64,000 nt of DNA from Leptotrichia sp. HSP-342 (lineage in GTDB: Bacteria; Fusobacteriota; Fusobacteriia; Fusobacteriales; Leptotrichiaceae), in the NCBI RefSeq assembly GCF_041199995.1, contig NZ_CP165646.1, positions 248,001 through 312,000 of the forward strand. The letters run 5' to 3'. Position numbers and translations under genes: made by a program. This document shows positions 17,533 through 26,690 of the stretch, piece after piece. Below the pieces are notes generated by a model that searched no databases, was not told the origin of the DNA, and saw only the letters and a program-made list of their open reading frames with translations. Within the stretch, counting starts at the first letter, position 1. Each line of letters starts with the position of its first letter.

Positions 17533-18429
17533 ATGTTAAAGAGCTTTATTGAACAGACTATTAACGGACTGCAGACTGGAAGTATTTATGCCCTTATTGC
17601 GTTGGGATATACAATGGTTTATGGTATCGTTAAACTTATAAATTTTGCACATGGAGATATACTTATGGTGGGAGCTTATGCTACGCTTATCGCTGTGTCA
17701 AATGGAATGCCATTAATACTGGCTATTGTTTTGTCAATTATTTTATGTGCTATTATGGGAGTTGTAATTGATTTTTTTGCATATCGTCCAATTAGAAATG
17801 CGCCTAAAATTTCGGCACTTATTACAGCAATTGGAATGAGTTTTTTGCTAGAAAGTTTGGCACTTATAATATTTGGAGCAAATCCAAAAGTTATTGATCA
17901 GAAATATATACCAGCATTTTTATCAAACAACAACAAGATTAATTTAGGATTTTTAAGCATCAGCATGCTTACAATATTTGTAATTGTAGTTACTTCAGTT
18001 TGTATGATTGCCTTAAATTTATTTATTAAAAATACAAAATTAGGAAAAGCAACGAGAGCAGTTTCACAGGATACAGGAGCTGCACAGCTTATGGGAATTA
18101 ATGTAAATAAGACTATTGCCATAACATTCGCAATTGGATCAGGGCTTGGTGCGTTGGGTGGAGCATTGTATGCGATTGTTTATCCGCAAATTGAGCCATA
18201 TATGGGAATGCTGCCAGGATTGAAGGCATTTATTGCAGCTGTATTTGGAGGAATAGGAAGTATTCCAGGGGCGATGGTTGGTGGATATGTCTTAGGGCTT
18301 ATTGAAGCATATGTAAAAGGTTCATCGCTTACAACTTGGGCAAATCCTATTGTATTTGGTGTACTGATATTAATACTAATTTTTAGGCCAAATGGACTAT
18401 TTGGAAAGAATATGAAGGAAAAAGTATAA
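17533..18429 (+). CDS. livH: Branched-chain amino-acid ABC permease LivH
   Basis: A 298-residue inner-membrane permease, the first of the heterodimeric pair. The N-terminal QTINGLQTGSIYALIALGY and GIVKLINFAHGDILMVGAY are diagnostic for LivH. About eight hydrophobic spans. The frame opens at ATG 17503, but that start has no ribosome-binding site, whereas ATG 17533 follows GAGGAG at 8 nt. The next gene starts 16 bases after the stop. Confidence 0.93.
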   Translation: MLKSFIEQTINGLQTGSIYALIALGYTMVYGIVKLINFAHGDILMVGAYATLIAVSNGMPLILAIVLSIILCAIMGVVIDFFAYRPIRNAPKISALITAIGMSFLLESLALIIFGANPKVIDQKYIPAFLSNNNKINLGFLSISMLTIFVIVVTSVCMIALNLFIKNTKLGKATRAVSQDTGAAQLMGINVNKTIAITFAIGSGLGALGGALYAIVYPQIEPYMGMLPGLKAFIAAVFGGIGSIPGAMVGGYVLGLIEAYVKGSSLTTWANPIVFGVLILILIFRPNGLFGKNMKEKV

Positions 18430-18444
18430 TTTGAAAGGAGGAAA

Positions 18445-19539
18445 ATGGGAAATATGGAAAAAACTAATAAAGATGTAAAAGCAAAAAATATAGATAGTAC
18501 AGAAAAAAAGCATAAAGAAATAAAAGAATATAAATGGAAAAATTTGAACTATTTTAACAAATTAAAAGTAAAAAATTATGTTGTTACATTTATTTCAATA
18601 ATTGCACTTTATATCGTCCTAAGTTTTACTTTTGATCCAAATGATGCTTTCAGTTATACAAAAGGAATATATATAAACATATTAATTTTTGTTTTATTTG
18701 CAGTAAGCTTAAACATAACAGTTGGGCTTATGGGACAGCTTAATTTGGGGCAAGCTGGATTTATTGCAATTGGTGGATATTCAGCGGCATTTATTTCAAA
18801 AATACTTGTAAATTATAACTTACCGACATTTTTACAGTTAATACTGGTATCATTGTTTGGAGGACTGGTTGCGGCTGTATTTGGATTTTTTGTTGGTGGA
18901 AGTACGCTAAGGTTAAGAGGGGATTATCTTGCGATTATTACTTTAGCATTTGGAGAAATTGTAAAATATATTATTCAAAATCTGGACTTTTTAGGTGGAG
19001 CAACTGGACTTAACAATATTCCAACAATTCTAGATTTTTCAAATACATATTTCATTGTAGTTATCTCGATTATTATAATCGCAATGGCAATGACTTCTCG
19101 AAAAGGGAAAGAGATTCTGTCAATTAGAGAAGATGAAATTGCGGCAGAAAATATAGGAATTGGACTAAATCGTGTAAAACTTTATGGATTTGCTTTTTCA
19201 GCGTTTTTTGCTGGAGTTGGAGGATCGTTATTTGCTCATAATATTGGAATTTTGACACCAGATAAATTTGGATTTTTATTCTCGATAGAAATTCTTGTTA
19301 TGGTAGTGCTAGGCGGACTTGGAAGTATTACGGGAGCGATTATCGCTGCAACGATTTTGACACTTCTAAATGAAAGATTGAGAGATGTTTCGCAGTTTAG
19401 ATACTTAGTTTATGCAATTATATTGATTTCATTAATGATTTTCCGTCCAAAAGGAATTTTTGGTACGAAGGAATTTACATTTGCAGGAACAAAGAGAAGA
19501 ATTAATAAACTTAGAAATTATAGAAATAACAAGAATTAA
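18445..19539 (+). CDS. livM: Branched-chain amino-acid ABC permease LivM
   Basis: A 364-residue second permease subunit. After a Lys-rich cytoplasmic N terminus of about 45 residues come the membrane spans. The LivM signatures are SLNITVGLMGQLNLGQAGF, GDYLAIITLAFGEI and VVLGGLGSITGA. AAGGAGG lies only 3 nt before ATG 18445, so ATG 18454 (three codons later) is an alternative start. Pairs with LivH to form the amino-acid channel. Confidence 0.93.
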   Translation: MGNMEKTNKDVKAKNIDSTEKKHKEIKEYKWKNLNYFNKLKVKNYVVTFISIIALYIVLSFTFDPNDAFSYTKGIYINILIFVLFAVSLNITVGLMGQLNLGQAGFIAIGGYSAAFISKILVNYNLPTFLQLILVSLFGGLVAAVFGFFVGGSTLRLRGDYLAIITLAFGEIVKYIIQNLDFLGGATGLNNIPTILDFSNTYFIVVISIIIIAMAMTSRKGKEILSIREDEIAAENIGIGLNRVKLYGFAFSAFFAGVGGSLFAHNIGILTPDKFGFLFSIEILVMVVLGGLGSITGAIIAATILTLLNERLRDVSQFRYLVYAIILISLMIFRPKGIFGTKEFTFAGTKRRINKLRNYRNNKN

Positions 19540-19605
19540 AAAAGTGAAAGTTAGAATTAAATATTTTTGATAAATATAAAAATGAAGTAAAATAGGAGAT
19601 AAAAT

Positions 19606-20364
19606 ATGTCATTATTAAAAACGACAGATTTGGGAATATCTTTTGGTGGGCTAAGAGCTGTTGATGAGGTAAATATTGAGATTAAAGAAGGGGAACTGGT
19701 TGGATTGATTGGTCCAAACGGAGCTGGGAAAACGACAATATTTAACTTGCTGACAGGCGTTTACAAGCCTACTGATGGGGATATTTCTATAAATCAGATT
19801 AGTATAAATAAAAAAACTACTCCACAGATAGTTGCTTTGGGAGTTGCCAGAACATTTCAAAATATAAGGCTGTTTAAGGAATTAACAGTGCTTGACAATG
19901 TAAAGCTGGCACTTAACAGCAGTATGAAATATAATACTTTTGAAGCGATTTTCAGGCTTCCTAGATTTTGGAAGGAAGAAAAGGAAATAACAGATAAGGC
20001 GCTTGATTTACTGGATATTTTTGATATGGCTGAAATGGCAAATATTACAGCAGGAAACTTGTCTTATGGACAGCAAAGAAAACTGGAGATAGCAAGAGCT
20101 TTGGCAACAAATCCAAAATTATTGCTACTGGATGAGCCTGCAGCAGGAATGAATCCAAACGAAACAAAAGAGCTGATGAACACTATCAGCTTTATAAGAA
20201 ATAAATTTAAAATTGCAATCCTGCTAATCGAGCATGATATGGACTTGGTAATGGGAATTTGTGAAAGACTTTATGTGCTAAATTTTGGGAGAATTATTGC
20301 TTCAGGTCTTCCTGATGAGATTCAAAATAATAAGGAAGTTATTGCAGCTTATTTAGGAGAATAA
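19606..20364 (+). CDS. livG: Branched-chain amino-acid ABC ATPase LivG
   Basis: A 252-residue ATP-binding subunit with Walker A GPNGAGKTT (about 36-44), signature LSYGQQRKLEIARAL, Walker B LLLLDEPAAGMNP and the switch histidine in IEHDMDLVM. The C-terminal segment (GLPDEIQNNKEVIAAYLGE) is the normal LivG ending. It acts with LivF as the motor heterodimer on LivHM. Confidence 0.95.
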   Translation: MSLLKTTDLGISFGGLRAVDEVNIEIKEGELVGLIGPNGAGKTTIFNLLTGVYKPTDGDISINQISINKKTTPQIVALGVARTFQNIRLFKELTVLDNVKLALNSSMKYNTFEAIFRLPRFWKEEKEITDKALDLLDIFDMAEMANITAGNLSYGQQRKLEIARALATNPKLLLLDEPAAGMNPNETKELMNTISFIRNKFKIAILLIEHDMDLVMGICERLYVLNFGRIIASGLPDEIQNNKEVIAAYLGE

Positions 20365-20406
20365 AATTTAAGACGAAAATTAATAAATTAGCAAAAAGGA
20401 GGAAAA

Positions 20407-21120
20407 GTGAATATTTTAAATGTAAATGATTTAAATGTATATTATGGCGGAATTCACGCTATAAAAAACATTTCATTTCAGATAAAAAAAGGTGAAATCG
20501 TTTCTCTAATTGGTGCAAATGGTGCTGGAAAAACCTCCACACTTCACGCTATTTCAGGGCTTGTACCAATAAAATCAGGAGAAATTTCGCTAAGCGGAGA
20601 AAATGTAACTAACATTGATGCTTACAAGCTTGTCAGCCGTGGAATGGCACATGTTCCAGAAGGACGTAGAATCTTTACAGAATTAACTGTACTGGAAAAT
20701 TTGGAAATAGGAGCATTTACAAGAAATGATACAGATCAAATAAAAAAAGATATGGAGCATATGTTCTCACTGTTTCCACGACTTGCTGAACGTAAAAAAC
20801 AGCTGGCAGGAACAATGAGTGGGGGAGAACAGCAAATGCTAGCAATGGCAAGAGCCTTAATGTCAAATCCTTCACTACTATTGCTAGATGAGCCGTCAAT
20901 GGGACTAGCACCATTATTAGTGCAGGAAATTTTTAACATAATTGTAAGAATTAATAAAGAAGAAAACGTAACTGTACTGTTAGTAGAACAAAATGCCAAT
21001 ATGGCACTATCGATTGCAGACAGAGGCTACGTTCTGGAAACTGGAAAAATAATTCTGGAAGGAACAGGAAAGGAACTGCTTACAAATCCAGAGATTAAAA
21101 AGGCTTATCTTGGAGGGTAA
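20407..21120 (+). CDS. livF: Branched-chain amino-acid ABC ATPase LivF
   Basis: A 237-residue ATP-binding subunit. Start codon is GTG, 5 nt after AAAAGGAGG. Walker A GANGAGKTS, signature MSGGEQQMLAMARAL, Walker B LLLLDEPSMGLAP, and the LivF ending NPEIKKAYLGG. Completes the operon. Its last 59 codons plus the following terminator are repeated with about 93 percent identity at 28646-28911, on the far side of an unrelated minus-strand gene block. Confidence 0.95.
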   Translation: MNILNVNDLNVYYGGIHAIKNISFQIKKGEIVSLIGANGAGKTSTLHAISGLVPIKSGEISLSGENVTNIDAYKLVSRGMAHVPEGRRIFTELTVLENLEIGAFTRNDTDQIKKDMEHMFSLFPRLAERKKQLAGTMSGGEQQMLAMARALMSNPSLLLLDEPSMGLAPLLVQEIFNIIVRINKEENVTVLLVEQNANMALSIADRGYVLETGKIILEGTGKELLTNPEIKKAYLGG

Positions 21121-21148
21121 AAATAGAAAATTAGAATATTTGTTTTGG

Positions 21149-21193
21149 AAAACTGTCTTGAAAAGTTTTTTGACTTTTTGGGATGGTTTTTTT
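21149..21193 (+). terminator. Terminator of the liv operon
   Basis: AAAACTGTC (21149-21157) pairs with GATGGTTTT (21182-21190, with G-U pairs), T-rich 3' side. An almost identical copy lies at 28853-28897. Confidence 0.6.
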
Positions 21194-21215
21194 GTTTTGG
21201 AGAAATTTTGAGAGA

Positions 21216-21242
21216 AGAAAAAAACTGGGAGGAATCCCAGTT
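21216..21242 (-). terminator. Terminator of the minus-strand membrane-protein gene
   Basis: On the minus strand AACTGGGA, a 4-base loop and TCCCAGTT are followed by T7. The same hairpin recurs at 25430 and 27772, each time just downstream of a minus-strand gene. Confidence 0.85.
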
Positions 21243-21278
21243 GAAAAGATTACTATTTTTTATAAATTTTTTATTTTT

Positions 21279-23270
21279 CTAATTTAATAAATTGTATCCT
21301 TGCGAACTCATTGTAGCCTGTACTTCTCCTGTATTATTATATGTTTCTGAAGAAAAAGAGTTGGATTTTATTTCTTCATAAGAAATAATGTTATTTTTTT
21401 TATCTAAAACTATTTTTCCAATTTCTACAGGTTCGAAAGATTCTGTATTGCCAAAAAATCCAGTAAATACTTTTTGGATGAAATATTTAACTGATAAATT
21501 ACCATTTTCATCCTGTTTATAATAAATTCCACCTAAGTTAAGATTGGAAGAAGAATCTTGATCCTTTTGCAATTCAATTTTTCGCTGTGCTACTTTTGTA
21601 ATATAATTTTTAAGGTCTTTTATTTCATTGACATTTTTGGCATATTCAAGAAGTCCATTGACTTTTATTTTAAATTTGCTATTTTTAGGACGGATTTTTA
21701 ATCTATTGGCTATTTCTTTGTTATAAGAAACATTAACGTCTATTGTATCTCCATTTTGTATTCCTTCAGTTTTAGAAAAAGTAAATGAAATTTCTGCATC
21801 TTTTGCAAATTCTTCTTCTTTTGTCATTTTTTCTGTATTTCCATGCATAGTTTCTAACGGGAAATTAGGATTTTGATAGTTTTGGATAGTTGCACTTCCA
21901 GAGGCTCCATCAATTCTAACTGTATAATATTTATTAAAATCAAAATTTTTCAAAAAAATAAAATTTGTACAGATATAATATAAAGCAAGAACTCCTATTA
22001 CAGCAATTCCAATTACTTTATATTTTTTCTTTTTTTCAGGATTCATTGCATTTATTTTTTGGACACCATTATTCCATTCTGATTTTATATCTTCAATTTC
22101 TATATTTTTTCCTCTAAAAATAACAAAATAATTAGTTATCGCTGAACCTAATGAAACTAATAAAGTTGTTATTATCGCAAATTGTGTAAATCCTATATTA
22201 GGTGTTGCTCCTGTCGCTGCTCCCCACATACCTGATAATGAGCCAAATGCTTTTATAAGACTATTGACTGAATACATTTCAAGAAGTCCTAGTATTCCAA
22301 ATCCACCAATAAAATAATAGTTTAAATTTTTTAATTTTTCTATTTTATTTTCTTTTTTCGCTTTTAAATAAATTAATACAGAAATTACAATTACCGTTAT
22401 TATTATTAAATTTAATAAACTTTGCAACATTTTTGCTGTTGAAATAAATCCAATTCCTTCTCCTAACGTATTCATTCCACTATTTAAAAGATTGTCGAAA
22501 GAACTGGAACTGCTAGCTTCTGAAGTCAATTTTTTTACATTAGAATATAAACTTAAAGCCTTTATTCCAGCATAAAGAAGTATTGCCGATGAAATTGTAC
22601 TTAACCAAAATATTATTTTTAAGAAAAGTTTATTATTTTCGTTATCTTTTTGTAAAATATTATCTAAAAATTCTGATTGTGAAGGGTTATTAGAATTATT
22701 ATTTTCTGAAATTATATTATTATTGCTGTTGTTTCCTATATTATTTTTTGAAAAAACAATAGGATAATTTTTTAATAATGTAAGTGTAGAAAACACAAGA
22801 CATCCAATTAGAGTAATTAAACCCGTAATTACAGATAATTTAAAAAGAAATTCAGGTATCAATCCTGCAATAGACAATATAAGTATTACTAGAACTACCA
22901 TTCCTGCTATTGCTAATCTAAAAGGATTTGCATAATTAGGTATTTTCATTTTTTCAGCGTTATTTGAATTTAATGCTTTGGAACGAATACTAAATATTAC
23001 AATTATATTTATTAAACTTGCAATTCCAAAAATTATAAAAAGAATAAATAATAAATGCATTGAATTATAGCTGTCAACAGCCCCTCCAATCATTCCACCA
23101 AATCCATTCATAAATTGTCCTAATATACCAATTATTTTTATGAAAATAAATCCCAATGTTACAAATATTATAGCACTTAACCAAAATAACAATTTTATTT
23201 CTCCAAGTTCTATTAAGTTATTGATATTTTGGTTATTTACATTATTTTCTATATTTTTGTTATTATTCAT
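21279..23270 (-). CDS. Large multi-pass membrane protein with C-terminal extracytoplasmic domain, unknown function
   Basis: 663 residues. After an Asn-rich cytoplasmic tail come four or so hydrophobic spans (about 28-165), a second Asn/Ser-rich linker (about 175-205), and a second similar set of spans (about 215-390). One more span (about 425-445) leads into a soluble C-terminal domain. Both halves open with a similar LLFWLSAI / KIIFWLSTI segment, suggesting internal duplication. The C-terminal domain (IDGASGSATI, INV-type strands, KIRPKNSKFKIKVNGL) resembles the extracellular part of Gram-positive zinc-ribbon membrane proteins that co-occur with YARHG domains, but no zinc ribbon is present. 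The gene lies downstream of a YARHG lipoprotein gene and probably shares its transcript. Confidence 0.65.
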   Translation of the reverse strand: MNNNKNIENNVNNQNINNLIELGEIKLLFWLSAIIFVTLGFIFIKIIGILGQFMNGFGGMIGGAVDSYNSMHLLFILFIIFGIASLINIIVIFSIRSKALNSNNAEKMKIPNYANPFRLAIAGMVVLVILILSIAGLIPEFLFKLSVITGLITLIGCLVFSTLTLLKNYPIVFSKNNIGNNSNNNIISENNNSNNPSQSEFLDNILQKDNENNKLFLKIIFWLSTISSAILLYAGIKALSLYSNVKKLTSEASSSSSFDNLLNSGMNTLGEGIGFISTAKMLQSLLNLIIITVIVISVLIYLKAKKENKIEKLKNLNYYFIGGFGILGLLEMYSVNSLIKAFGSLSGMWGAATGATPNIGFTQFAIITTLLVSLGSAITNYFVIFRGKNIEIEDIKSEWNNGVQKINAMNPEKKKKYKVIGIAVIGVLALYYICTNFIFLKNFDFNKYYTVRIDGASGSATIQNYQNPNFPLETMHGNTEKMTKEEEFAKDAEISFTFSKTEGIQNGDTIDVNVSYNKEIANRLKIRPKNSKFKIKVNGLLEYAKNVNEIKDLKNYITKVAQRKIELQKDQDSSSNLNLGGIYYKQDENGNLSVKYFIQKVFTGFFGNTESFEPVEIGKIVLDKKNNIISYEEIKSNSFSSETYNNTGEVQATMSSQGYNLLN

Positions 23271-23373
23271 ATTTCCTCCTAATTTTTATTTATTAAGCTA
23301 TTACTATTAGACTGAAAATTAATTGAATTATATAGCTTAAATTTTTTGAATATGAAATAATTTATAATAAATA

Positions 23374-24498
23374 TTAATTTTCATATCGTCTGAATATATC
23401 AATAAATCTCTTTTCTTCTTCGTTTAATAAAGTATCTTGATTAGTTTGTGTTCCACGATACCAGCTTTTTTGAGAAAAGTAATTTGAATATTCAGGTTTT
23501 GTAAATATATATCCTTTTTTGGCAAATAATGTATTTCTTATATATGCCAATTGTCGTTTTGAAAAAGTTTTTAATATATCTGGATTGTTTTTGTGCATAA
23601 CTTCATCATAAACTCTATCTAATAATGCTAAATCATCTTCATTCTGATTAGTTTGCGTTGGAGTTGGATTTGATATATTTTCTCCATTTGGTTGTGCTGA
23701 TGATTGTTCTGGAGTTGCACTTTCACCAGAAGAACTTAATATTCTTCTAAATAAAGTTAATCCATTTTCAAGTACTGTATTTATATCGTTTAATTTTCTT
23801 ATTTCAGACAATGTTTCACTTTTCTGATTTTTAGAATCCAATTTATATTTTATTTCAGAAATCGCTCCATCTCGAGTAAAATTATAATAAGTTTTATAAA
23901 CACCACCATTTTCCTCGAATACAGCACCTACGTATTTTTCATCACCATTTTTATTTTCTTCCACATTTAAATCTTTTATGAATTTCCCATTTTTCTGAAT
24001 ACTTCCTATCATAGATTGTAAATCCATTGAATAAGAATTTTTATCGTATTTTGTAGTAATTTGCACAATTTTTCGATTACTGATAGAATTAGGATCATCA
24101 GAATAAATGACTTCCGTTATTATATTATTTTCAGTTTGAGTAAGTTTAACAAGTTTTCCTTGCTCATAAACTTGTACTTTTTTTGTACCACTTAATTTAT
24201 AATTTATTTCAGTTTCTCCTTCCAGTTTTCCATTACTTACAAAAAAATACCCGCTTTTGTGAGGTAAATTAAAAGTAACTTTCCCTGTAAAAATGTTTCC
24301 TTGATAATAAATAAATTCATTTTCAATCTTAAAGTCTGTTAAGTTAAGTGCAACAGTAGGTCCTTGTGGATTTTGAAGCTTCATATAGGCAGCTGTTTGA
24401 TTTGAAGTATTATTTCTATTTTTTGTGTTACCATTTTCTTTATTTGAACAAGATGCCATAAATGCCAAGATAAGAATTGCTATTGATAACTTTTTCAT
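23374..24498 (-). CDS. YARHG-domain lipoprotein
   Basis: A 374-residue exported lipoprotein with signal peptide and lipobox Cys in LAFMASCSNKENG. The middle (about 60-240) is beta-rich with repeated short strands like MORN/WG-type antitoxin-like repeats. A Pro/Gln/Asn-rich linker (about 268-290) follows. The C-terminal 85 residues form a YARHG domain, recognised by RNTLFAKKGYIFTKPEYSNY, the SWYRG turn and LLNEEEKRF. YARHG domains occur in extracellular proteins of bacteria and are thought to bind cell-wall or envelope components; their ligand is not known. Middle gene of a three-gene unit. Confidence 0.75.
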   Translation of the reverse strand: MKKLSIAILILAFMASCSNKENGNTKNRNNTSNQTAAYMKLQNPQGPTVALNLTDFKIENEFIYYQGNIFTGKVTFNLPHKSGYFFVSNGKLEGETEINYKLSGTKKVQVYEQGKLVKLTQTENNIITEVIYSDDPNSISNRKIVQITTKYDKNSYSMDLQSMIGSIQKNGKFIKDLNVEENKNGDEKYVGAVFEENGGVYKTYYNFTRDGAISEIKYKLDSKNQKSETLSEIRKLNDINTVLENGLTLFRRILSSSGESATPEQSSAQPNGENISNPTPTQTNQNEDDLALLDRVYDEVMHKNNPDILKTFSKRQLAYIRNTLFAKKGYIFTKPEYSNYFSQKSWYRGTQTNQDTLLNEEEKRFIDIFRRYEN

Positions 24499-24544
24499 AT
24501 TTTTTTATATTTCCTTTCTTTAAAATTTTTTATTGAAAAACAAT

Positions 24545-25075
24545 TTAATTATTGTTATGGAATAACCAGTCTAAATATAATTTTGTATTTTTTTCTGTAG
24601 TTGAATCAAGTCTTTTTGCATTTTTAGACTTTAACAGAGCATTTAATTCACTTTCTGAAAGGACTTGATAACGATCTCTCTCATATTTTTTTCCATTTTT
24701 TATTTCAGTTCCAGGAAACATTCCCATATATGAAATAAGAGTTATACCGTAAGAATTAGTTGTTGGTATCTTTTTATTTTTTTGAGATTTATAAACCAAA
24801 TTAGGATAGCCTTCTTTATCATAATTTCCTGTTATTTCAATAGGCGTATATGAAATTTTGTATTTTTTTCCTACTTTCAAAATATTAATAAAAAAATTTT
24901 GTTTTTCCCACACACCATCATCTCCTTCCGGAGTTTCTTGATAGAACCAGTCTTTCTGATTAGAAATATAAATTTGTGTTTCAGGTGAGAAAAAACTATT
25001 TCTTTCCTGCTCCGTTATTTCTGCAAAAGCAAAAGTTCCTAAAATAAGCATTAACATTAAAATAAGTTTTTTCAT
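24545..25075 (-). CDS. Secreted protein of unknown function
   Basis: 176 residues with a clear signal peptide (MKKLILMLMLILGTFAFAEI, cleavage after AFA). The mature part is Tyr/Lys-rich and predicted beta-rich, without cysteines or recognisable catalytic motifs. First gene of a minus-strand unit continuing with the YARHG lipoprotein (46-base gap). An AAGGAG ribosome-binding site precedes the start. I do not recognise a family. The upstream interval 25076-25422 is AT-rich without a supportable gene. Confidence 0.65.
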   Translation of the reverse strand: MKKLILMLMLILGTFAFAEITEQERNSFFSPETQIYISNQKDWFYQETPEGDDGVWEKQNFFINILKVGKKYKISYTPIEITGNYDKEGYPNLVYKSQKNKKIPTTNSYGITLISYMGMFPGTEIKNGKKYERDRYQVLSESELNALLKSKNAKRLDSTTEKNTKLYLDWLFHNNN

Positions 25076-25422
25076 GATTTAGTTCTCCTTTATTTTCTAA
25101 TTTTTTAAATAACTTTGTCCTAGTATTAAGTTTTTTTGTTATTTAATTAATAATTTTATATTATAAAGTACAAGGAATTAGGTTATTTTCTTTTTATATT
25201 ATACTTAAAACTCTTTATTTTATAACTCTTCCTTGAATTATAAAATTTTTTATATTATATCACATAAAATATTAATATTGCTTATTATTTTGTTATAAAT
25301 ATAAAATTATAGTTAAACAAAAATGATTAAATAGGATAAAATAAGGGTTTGAAATAATTGCTTATAAAGATGAATTTTTATTAAAATCCTTGAAATCAAA
25401 GATATTTATAAAGATACAGTAT

Positions 25423-25450
25423 AGAAAGAAACTGGGATTTCTCCCAGCTT
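25423..25450 (-). terminator. Terminator of the 27.7-25.5 kb unit
   Basis: On the minus strand AAGCTGGGA, loop GAAA, TCCCAGTTT then TCTTTC. Second copy of the recurring AACTGGGA hairpin; the T run is imperfect. Confidence 0.6.
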
Positions 25451-25495
25451 ATTATTTAATTTTTCAGGTTATTTATTATGTTAAATTCAAAACTT

Positions 25496-25975
25496 TTAAT
25501 ATGTCCACTTAACATCGCCTTGTAATATATGGGCTACATTAGAATATGGATAAATTAAGTAGCCTTTTAAATCTTGAATATTTTCTTTTGAAATAAGTTT
25601 TGTAATTTCATTATATGTCTTGACTGTTTCTTTTTCAAACTGATCTGGCTTCATATTTTCTAGTTCTTTTAGCGTTTGGTTATATTCTTCTAGATGGTCT
25701 ACAGTTGCATATATTGATTTATATGTAAGCAATAATTTATAGTTTTTTAGTACCAAAAGAGGATATATTGCTTTATCATTTATTAGCAAGTTTTTTTTTC
25801 TGGATTCTTCAATGAAAAAAATAATAACAGAATAAATACCAACCATTATCATCAGTTCATTCATTGCTTTTCCAAAAAACATACTCAGAATGAATGCCCT
25901 TATGACAAAAATAGCAATAAAGACATATTTTACTAAATAACATAGTTTTATGTAACTGTATTCGTTAGATTTCAT
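25496..25975 (-). CDS. Membrane protein of unknown function (two spans)
   Basis: 159 residues with two adjacent hydrophobic segments (about 12-30 and 36-55) separated by a short loop, then a soluble C-terminal region rich in Tyr, Lys and Glu with coiled-coil character around LEEYNQTLKELENMKPDQF. It lies downstream of a decayed J-domain gene and ends at a hairpin terminator. No family recognised. Confidence 0.6.
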   Translation of the reverse strand: MKSNEYSYIKLCYLVKYVFIAIFVIRAFILSMFFGKAMNELMIMVGIYSVIIFFIEESRKKNLLINDKAIYPLLVLKNYKLLLTYKSIYATVDHLEEYNQTLKELENMKPDQFEKETVKTYNEITKLISKENIQDLKGYLIYPYSNVAHILQGDVKWTY

Positions 25976-26000
25976 ATTAATCTTCTTTATTATTGATCTT

Positions 26001-26190
26001 TTAGTTTTTGGATGTTTTAGATAAATAGTATTCTAGATTGGCATCTAAGTATTCTTTTGCGGCATTTATACGCAGTGGTATCCTTTCCAGGGTTTTTGTC
26101 TGGATAGAATTCCTTTGCTTTTGCTCTGTGTGTCTTTTTTATAGTTTGAAGAGTCAGTTCGCCACTTGGATTTTCAGATTTTCTTCAAAT
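26001..26190 (-). pseudogene. DnaJ (J-domain) gene remnant, frameshifted
   Basis: The minus strand encodes SGELTLQTIKKTHRAKAKEF followed by YPDKNPGKDTTA. This matches helix II, the HPD loop and helix III start of a J domain, with His of HPD replaced by Tyr. A frameshift follows, and the next frame gives INAAKEYLDANLEYYLSKTS to a stop at 26001. Without the HPD histidine it could not stimulate Hsp70, and the frame is broken, so it is a relic. J-domain genes often sit beside small membrane-protein genes like those on either side. Confidence 0.7.
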
Positions 26191-26210
26191 TTTTTGCTAT
26201 AAATTTATCC

Positions 26211-26669
26211 TTATTTTATTTCATCAGTAAACGGAAGTTTTTTATAGTTTATATTTTCAAATTCAAAATAATTTTTTACAGTTTTATTATTGTATCCAGT
26301 ATTCTCAAACTCAAAATCAGCTCTTTTGGAGACTCCCCATCCTCTTAAGTCTAGTTCCCGATTTTTATAAAATTCTAGTTTTGCACCTTGATTAATGTAT
26401 GTTTTATGAGATGATTTCAACTTTTTGTTAAAAAATTTAGATGCATCCAAATTGTAGCCTCTTACCCAATTATACGCCAAAGCAACGTCTTTGTATTCTG
26501 TTCCGTTAATATTGCAAGTATCGTAAAATCTAAAATAATCTCCTGTACCATTTCCAAAATCTCCACCTATACTAGAAAATCCAGTACAGTAGCTCCCTTT
26601 TTTCACAGTAATTTGTTGTCCGAATGCAAAACTTCCAATTAACAGTCCTGCTAATAGTAATTTTTTCAT
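26211..26669 (-). CDS. Small secreted protein of unknown function
   Basis: 152 residues from ATG 26669 (GTG at 26678 lies within the ribosome-binding region AGGGAGTG). The signal peptide MKKLLLAGLLIGSFAFG is cleaved near the first 18 residues. The mature part has two cysteines (GSYCTGF and YDTCNIN) spaced to form a disulfide, and many aromatic residues. Similar Cys-paired small exported proteins are common in fusobacterial accessory blocks, but no named family is recognised. Confidence 0.65.
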   Translation of the reverse strand: MKKLLLAGLLIGSFAFGQQITVKKGSYCTGFSSIGGDFGNGTGDYFRFYDTCNINGTEYKDVALAYNWVRGYNLDASKFFNKKLKSSHKTYINQGAKLEFYKNRELDLRGWGVSKRADFEFENTGYNNKTVKNYFEFENINYKKLPFTDEIK

Positions 26670-26690
26670 TATTTTCACTCCCTTTTTTAT

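Noticed and set aside
25076..25422. Possible gene fragment (AYKDEFLLKSLKSK-like reading) on the plus strand
   Set aside because: Too short, no start signal and no recognisable family; left as AT-rich intergenic DNA.
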